Shown piece by piece: positions 57,883-64,000 of a stretch of 64,000 nucleotides of DNA (position 1 is the stretch's first letter; each line of letters starts with the position of its first letter). The notes under the pieces are model-generated. The model saw nothing but the letters and a program-made list of their open reading frames with translations, had not been told where the DNA came from and did no database searches. Position numbers and translations under genes: made by a program. The stretch comes from Pogostemon cablin (taxonomy: Eukaryota > Streptophyta > Magnoliopsida > Lamiales > Lamiaceae): NCBI GenBank assembly GCA_023678885.1, contig CM042966.1:21962028-22026027 (forward strand), written 5' to 3'.

Positions 57883-58657
57883 GGTTAGATTGTATACTAA
57901 AAGTCTAGCTTTTATATGAACAATGTTTTAACACTAAATTTATTTATATGTTTGTGCAAAAGTCCATTTACTATATAATGTAGATAATATGTTGTGCGAC
58001 AACACGCGGAAGATCATATTATCGATTTCCTTATAAAGTATAAACAGATGCTCACAATCGAGATAGACGGAGACAATCTATCGGGATGGTTGTAGTGTGA
58101 TTTGGTATTAGTTTGTCTTGACTATAGAATCACATTAGTATATTTTTTGTGTATTAAGCAGGGCCGCTTGAGGTCGTTCGTCTTATACTGACTTATAGAA
58201 GAACTTGATCTCTCTTATTATGGATGTTCGTACTCTTAATCCCTATACAATAACTTCGACACGTAAGGCAGTATGTATTTCTTTGATTCATCAATTGGTG
58301 AGATTTACATGTAATTAATCAACAAACTCGCTGAGTTAGGAAGTAGTGTTGTCTCTATAGTGTGTTGTTGATTGTAGAAGGAATTCGAGTCCGATATAGG
58401 TTGATGATGCCCCCTTGAGGAGCTCAAAAGAATTATCATGTAAATCTTGCAAGTGGATTAATTCCGGCATGATAATGAGTTTGAGTGGTACTACTCTCGG
58501 ATGAGATATTAATTAATGGAGTTGTCAGTAACTTAATTAATTAATGGGCATTGTATATTTTAAACATGGGGAGACTAACGGGCTCATAATAAGAAGGAGC
58601 CCATAACGTAATTATGGGATTAGAGCGGTAGTGCAGTAATAATATTTTAGTGGTATA

Positions 58658-58733
<76 letters not shown>

Positions 58734-59108
58734 GGACTTACGTATAAGATTTTTGCTAAACTTGGATACTTAACCCCAATGGAGGCCCATCTCTAATTTC
58801 TCCTCCTGGTCCCTGTTGTAGCCTATAAATAAGTTATCTCAGTTGTCCAGTAACCCTACGTATTCACGCCTAACACTGTGAGAAGGGAAAGGGAACAGCA
58901 GATTGAGAAAATCTTGAATATTGTCACCCACACGATATCAAGATTGGACTTGGGAATACAACAGAAGATCAAGATGTTGTTTTCTGCAGCTGTTCTTCAT
59001 CAACATACCCTGGTGGAAGGTAATGCGAACTTCGATTACTTGCTTCCACTGTTTTAGTTTACATAGAACCCTAACGGTTCACGTTAACCAAACGATCGAA
59101 CGCCAACA
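57883..59108 (+). mobile_element. Solo LTR, family 1, copy B
   Basis: 1226 bp, starting GGTTAGATTGTATAC and ending CGAACGCCAACA, with perfect duplication TATCA at 57878-57882 and 59109-59113. It is shorter than the other two copies because roughly 170 bp near its 3' part, including the conserved 130-bp module, are missing. It carries a long ATT expansion. Confidence 0.92.
58658..58733. repeat. ATT microsatellite inside solo LTR B
   Basis: About 25 units. Copies A and C have only two to four units at the same LTR position, so it expanded after insertion. Confidence 0.95.
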
Positions 59109-59340
59109 TATCAATCATGAGAACAATTATATTTTGTCATTTCTTTCCTATCTTAATTCCATTTATAAGTCCATTACATTCCATCTTAATTCCATTCAAT
59201 CATACTAATCTAGTAATCATGAGAATAATTATAATTTGTCATTCATTTCCCATCTTCATTCCTTTCCATTTTAATTACATTCAATAATAATCTAGCCGCA
59301 AAAATGTTTAATATACGTATGTAAACTTGATTTACACAAG

Positions 59341-60200
59341 TGTTTGTATTTTTTTTATAGTGGGAGCTGTATAAAATAATTAGAACATATTTTTTAAGTC
59401 AAAGCATTTTTTTATTATTTTTCATTAAATTTTTTAAAAATATTTCTTACTTTATTAAATATGACATGAGTGTGGAGTTTATTAAATATGATATGAGCGT
59501 GGATAGACGTATGATTCATTTACCCTTCCAACCTTCTTTTATAAAGCGAAATTCTTGGAGAAACCCCAAAAAGAAAATTATAAAGCCCAATCAAAGCGAA
59601 ATTCTTGAAAAAACCTCAAAAAGAAAATTATAAAGCCCAATCAAATGGGTTATGAAATGTTGATGTAGCCCATCTGAATCTTTCAAATAAATTCCACAAT
59701 ATTTAAGCTAGTTAAATTTACAAAGTATATTTATCAAAAGTACAAAAGGAAACCTTGATTTTATTTTTTTCTCTCTCAATTACTATAAAAATTATATTAT
59801 TTATTTGATTTTTTTAATTGATAAATTGCTTTATTTATGTATAATATATCTATATATTTTTTCTTTCTTTCACATAATGTAATTTATAATCCATTTATTG
59901 ATTTAATTAAATCTTATAGCATGTAAGTTTATTTTTCATAACATCCATGTTTTTGTATGTGGGGTATCTATAATCATTTAAATATCTACTACTCGTATTC
60001 ATACGCGTTGTTGAGAGTGAAAATCAACATGTTTTAGTGTCCAATTTAACACTTTTTTTATGAAAATTATTGTCATATATTAATACAAGTGTCTTATATT
60101 CAATATATTTGAGAAAAAGGTACATTTGAGGTACTTTGTTTTATTGTATTTTAGGTGAAAAAAAGATCAAAAGTGTAAAGTTGGGAAAATGAGAAGCTTG
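59341..60200. other. AT-rich spacer
   Basis: No coding content. A direct repeat of AAGCGAAATTCTTG(G/A)A with AAACC(C/T)CAAAAAGAAAATTATA occurs at about 59545 and 59596 (51-bp spacing). Confidence 0.4.
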
Positions 60201-60204
60201 TACA

Positions 60205-60480
60205 AGAATACAAAAAAACTCACGTCCAACTTGTGTAGTTTTCCTGTATTTGTATGGAAGTTCAAACTAGACATGTGATACACCATTGGAAACTCACGGA
60301 AGAGATGGTCTTTTTGGCACAAGAATCACTCAAATCGTAGTTTGGATGTGAAAGTTATATGCAAAACGGTAAAACTACGCAAGGCTATTCGACCAAGCAC
60401 CTCCCGTTCGACTACCGTTCGACCTCCTTGTTCTGGTCAAACGGGGTCCCAAATTACTCCAAAATGCTTTTTCGACCTTC
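60205..60480. repeat. Module M copy (plus) and TTCGACC-rich flank
   Basis: 60243-60375 is one copy of a roughly 130-bp module also found at 61985-61860 (inverse) and in solo LTRs A and C. It is followed by several TTCGACC/GTTCGAC words (60385-60475), which recur at 62234-62256 and 63649-63735. Confidence 0.6.
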
Positions 60481-60481
60481 C

Positions 60482-62221
60482 TGATGATAGGCGTATTTTG
60501 CGCACTCCAATTAAATTCTTAAGTATAAGGATGTCAATTTTAGCGACAAGTACACAAGTTAAATTATCGATCACACTGAGACAGTTAATTATTTATTTAT
60601 TCTAGATTATTATTTAATAAGAATTACGTAACCAATTTCCAAGAGTTTTTAAATTAATTATCTAAATAACGAAATATTAAATAATTGAATTATTAAAAGC
60701 AATAAAAATAAACAAGTTTTAGTCGAGAGATAAACAACAGTTCTATGGTATCACGTATAGACCAATTAATTTGGGTTTCTAGACTTCCAATTATTCATTC
60801 GTGCAGCGTCAATGAAAATACACCACTTATTTCTGTTAACCCACCAGATATGATCCGATTTTAAGCAAACAGTATATTTTAATTTATTCTCTAAGGTGCG
60901 CGAATATTACCAAGCCTTATTCATAGATACTAAAGCAAACAACAATACCTTCGAATGGTAAGTTCGACTAATAAGATATTCTCTGGAATTACTACAAAGT
61001 TCTATCCACTTCTTACTTGAATGTCTAATTGCAGTGTTCAGCTAAACAATTCAAGTATTTGATTTACCAGTTTATGAAATTAAAGTGTTTATAACGGAAC
61101 TACTTCATTCCCTAACAGATAGACAATACCAATCATGGACGCACACAAGCTAACATAATAAATCAAGTATTATAGCAGATGTCATGAAAGTATTATAAAG
61201 ACGTTACGAAGTATATAAGCAATTTTGAATAAATTAAGTAAAATCAGAATATCAATTGCACAAAATCCCAATTTTGGTCTAGGTCTTCAAATCAATTCAA
61301 TCTAACCATCAAACCCTAGACCTGTATAAGAAATTAGCCCATGAGGTTGCAAACAACATTCATGGCTATGCAATTCATACCAAAAATCAAGATAAAAGGA
61401 AGGGAAGATAAGAAACACGAAACCCTAGCGTAAGCGTAGTTTGGCGTTCCTTCTCCATCAAGATGGATGGATGATAAAAATCATATTTGAATCTGATTGA
61501 GAGTGTTGGTGGCGTGAATTCTCGATAGATTGTGGATGGGTTCTCTTCAATTGTGTGTTGATTCCCCCTTTTATTTCTTGGAATATTTTTAAGGCTTTTT
61601 CACGTCGAATTCTGGCCAATTTATGATCTGTGAGACATAAATACACTTCTGAATCGAACAGGCCGCGACTGGGCCCAAAAACACCCAACTCGGGCTAAGC
61701 TGGGTCTGGATAAAGCCGAGCCATGGACGAGCTCCATATGGGTGAAAAGATGATGTCTTTTAGGCTCCATAAGATCCCCGCTCGGCTAAAAATGCGAACA
61801 AGCTGAGTACAGCTCGAGCCGAGCTGTCTGTCGAGCTGTAGAGACTGTATTGCGCGATCTTACCGTTTCGAGCATAACTTCCTCATACGGACTCCGATTT
61901 GAGTGATTTTTATACCAAAATGATCCTCTCTTCCGTGGATTTTTAACCATATATCATATGATCAATTTGGACTTCTACAGAAATACAAAAAAATTATGCA
62001 ATGTGGACGTGTGTTTTTCAGCATTCCTTCACACTTTCACTCTTCATTACAACTTTAAACTTTTGATCATGTTTTACCCTTCAAAACTCAACAAAACACC
62101 TTAGTAGCATCTTAATTATGCAAGATATAAAAACCATGCAATTCTATATAAAATCATGGCCACATTCTATCAAAAATGGTGTAATGTGAGACCTAAAACA
62201 CGTGAAATTCCACTCTCAACA
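60482..62221 (-). mobile_element. Gypsy-type LTR candidate
   Basis: The plus-strand left end is TGATGATAGGCGTATTTTGC and the right end is CCACTCTCAACA. The TTATCGATCACACTGAGA word near 60560 resembles the inside-LTR word of the other gypsy LTRs. There is a 76-codon minus frame (61688-61458) without known domain. The 5-bp flanks do not match, so borders are uncertain. It contains one module M copy near its right part. Confidence 0.3.
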
Positions 62222-62256
62222 CCTGACCCACTTAGACCTCTGTTCGACCAACACCT

Positions 62257-63648
62257 TATTGGCGTTCGATTATTTGGTTAACATGAACTGTTAGGGTTCC
62301 ATGCATTTCTAATCTAGCGAAAGCAATAAGATAGAAACGTATTATCTTTCACCAGGGTATGTTGAAAAAGACGATGAATTCTCGTCGGCAGCCTGCACAG
62401 ACTCACCATTTTGGGAATAACTCTCTCATCCAATCTCTGATTTGAGTGATCTACATTCCAAAATGATTCTCTCTTCAGTGGCATTCCAACAGTATATCAC
62501 GCGTCCAATTTGGAGTTTCATATAATTTTAGTAAAATTGTGAAAATTGAAAAACAGCAGCAGCAAATAACCTTCCGATCTTCTGTTGTATTCCCAAGTCC
62601 AATCTCGACGTCGTGTGGGCGACGATCTTCGAGATCTTCTCAATCTGCTGTTCCCTCACCCTCCTTACAGTGTTAGGCGTGAATTACTTTTCAGTTAGGG
62701 TTTTCGGACAGCTGAGATGACTTATATATGAGCTACAGTAGGGACCAGGAGGAAAAATTAGAGTCGGGCCTCCATTGGGCTTAAGTATTCAAGTTTAGCC
62801 CAAAATTTATGCTTAAGTCTAATAATAATAATATATACCACTAAAATATTATTACTGCACTACCGCTCTAATCCGAAAATTACATTTTGGGCTCCTTATT
62901 ATGAGCCCGTTAGTCTCCCCATGTTTAAGATATATAATGTCCATTAAATAATTAAGTTACTGACAACTCATTAATTAATATCTCATCCAAAAGTAGTACC
63001 ACTCAACCTCATTATCATGCTGGAATAAATCCACCTGCAGGATTTACATGATAATCCTTATGAGCTCCTCAAGGGGACATCATCAACCTATATCGGACAC
63101 GGATTCCTTCTACAATCAACAGCACACCATAGAGACAGTACTATTTTCTAACTTACCGAGTTTATTGATTTAATTACATATAAATCTCACACATTGCTGA
63201 ATCAAAGAGATACATATTGTCTTACGTGTCGAAGTTATTGTATATGGATTAAGAGCATGAACATCCATAATAACAGAGATCAATTTCTCCTACATAGTCA
63301 GTATAAGTCGAACGATCTCAAGCGGTCCTGCTCAATACACGCAAAGCATACTAATGTGATTCTATAGTCAAGACAAACTAATATCAAATCACACTACAAC
63401 CATCCCGATAGAGAGTCCCCGTCTATCTCGATTGTGAGCATCTGTTTATACTTTATAAGAAAACTGATAATATGATCTTCTGCGTGTTGTCGCACAACAT
63501 ATTATCTATAGTATAAAGTAAATGGACTATTGCATCGACATATAAATAAATTATAAGACGCAATCATTTGATCATATGATTCTCATTTTAAATAAATTAT
63601 TATAGCATTGTTCATACTAAGGCTAGGCTTTTAGTATACAATCCAACA
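62257..63648 (-). mobile_element. Solo LTR, family 1, copy C
   Basis: 1392 bp in inverse orientation to copies A and B. On the minus strand it starts TGTTGGATTGTATACTAAAA and ends CGAACGCCAATA. Perfect duplication CACCT at 62252-62256 and 63649-63653. It contains module M. Confidence 0.95.
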
Positions 63649-64000
63649 CACCTTTGGTCGAACGGGATTCCTGGGAGCTCGTCAGATCACCAATGTCTTT
63701 TTCAATCCTTGTTCGACCAAGCCCCAAGGTCGAACGAGCGCACATGATGCTCCGGATCAGAACTTTTTACACCCCAGTGTGTGCCAGTTCATGTTTTAAC
63801 GTGAAAAGCTCGTTAGAGGTCCATTGGAAGAGTCTGCAAGTATAAAAGGATACAACACACATCCAGAAACAGATCATCCTACTCCACCTCTACAAAGGGA
63901 TCATCCCCACACCATCATTCACATCTATCCCTTCCTCCATCATTCTATCACTGTGAAAATTCATTTGTGAAATCAAGTAGGAGAACCAAGAGGATTTGAA
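63649..64000. other. Right flank of solo LTR C
   Basis: GTCGAACG and TTCGACCAAG words continue those left of the LTR, so both are one interrupted repeat. A TATAAAAGG-like word at 63842 is followed by C-rich sequence with an ATCATCC(C/T)AC pattern and could be the TATA and leader of that repeat. No gene seen. Confidence 0.35.

Larger units (their letters stand above)
56291..59298. mobile_element. Foldback with CGGCTAGATT termini, split by a solo LTR
   Basis: Left arm 56291-56460 (CGGCTAGATTGTTATGATTG ... GGACTTATGAATGGAAT ... AGGAATAACTCAAGTAA) is inverted at 57840-57881 plus 59109-59298, with the solo LTR in between. Right terminus in inverse is CGGCTAGATTATTATTGAAT. The 59216-59298 part is a second, tandem copy of the arm. 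AT-rich core. Without the LTR the element is about 1.78 kb. Confidence 0.6.
53247..59340. repeat. Inverted MITE-like termini around a nest of insertions
   Basis: CTTGTGCAAACCTGGTTTAC (53247) and, read in inverse from 59340, CTTGTGTAAATCAAGTTTAC are diverged inverted ends. Next to each inner side are TTACTC(T/A)TT words (53288-53298 and 55950-56120). This suggests an old MITE of the CTTGTGCAAG type, split by the CACTA element and by the 56.1-59.3 kb nest. Confidence 0.4.

Noticed and set aside
1..64000. tRNA or rRNA genes
   Set aside because: Only primer-site words complementary to tRNA 3' ends were found; no cloverleaf or rRNA core sequence was recognised by eye.

Overview
The window looks like gene-poor, repeat-dense eudicot nuclear DNA. 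It is AT-rich and carries plant-type Ty1/copia and Ty3/gypsy retrotransposons, Stowaway MITEs, a MULE, a CACTA element and a plant 3-ketoacyl-CoA synthase (KCS) sequence. Several repeat types recall asterid/Lamiales genomes, but that is a guess. I found no gene that reads as intact.

Layout. 1-6.6 kb: AT-rich repeats, most of them between inverted termini at 1626 and 6529, with a LINE tail, a 443-bp tandem duplication and a second inverted-repeat element. 6.6-9.8 kb: a Stowaway MITE, a gene-like GC-richer patch, a 91/113-bp tandem array and a Pumilio (PUF) pseudogene that keeps its introns. 9.8-13.3 kb: retroelement leftovers (a tRNA-iMet-type primer site and a gypsy-type LTR). 13.4-14.7 kb: four Stowaway MITEs, one inside another MITE.

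14.9-45.2 kb is one nest. The outer element is a MULE-like foldback with a perfect 9-bp target duplication. It is only about 2 kb long once insertions are removed. Its left arm is split by a copia element (15197-21775, minus strand, TSD ATAAG). Its centre is split by a 21.8-kb Tat-lineage gypsy element (22356-44132, TSD TAGTT/TAGCT). The gypsy element has a decayed sense gag-pol, an 81-bp tandem repeat after pol, and two long antisense reading regions, both with a domain like the putative gypsy-type transposon family (PF04195). Each antisense region is in turn split: one by a 4.5-kb Athila-like element (32280-36795), the other by a solo LTR (38437-39823, TSD GTAAC).

45.2-47.7 kb: a KCS12-like sequence with two frameshifts and one nonsense change, so a pseudogene as sequenced. 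47.9-50.7 kb: gag relic and LTR of another gypsy element. 51.8-59.3 kb: a foldback element, a non-autonomous CACTA element and a nest of MITE-like repeats that holds a second solo LTR of the same family as the first (57883-59108, TSD TATCA). 60.2-64 kb: a gypsy-type LTR candidate and a third solo LTR of that family, inverted (62257-63648, TSD CACCT). A roughly 130-bp module recurs in two of the three solo LTRs and at two further sites.

The coding remnants do not form a pathway. What the window records is layered insertion, LTR-LTR recombination to solo LTRs, and decay of two host-gene copies (PUF, KCS).
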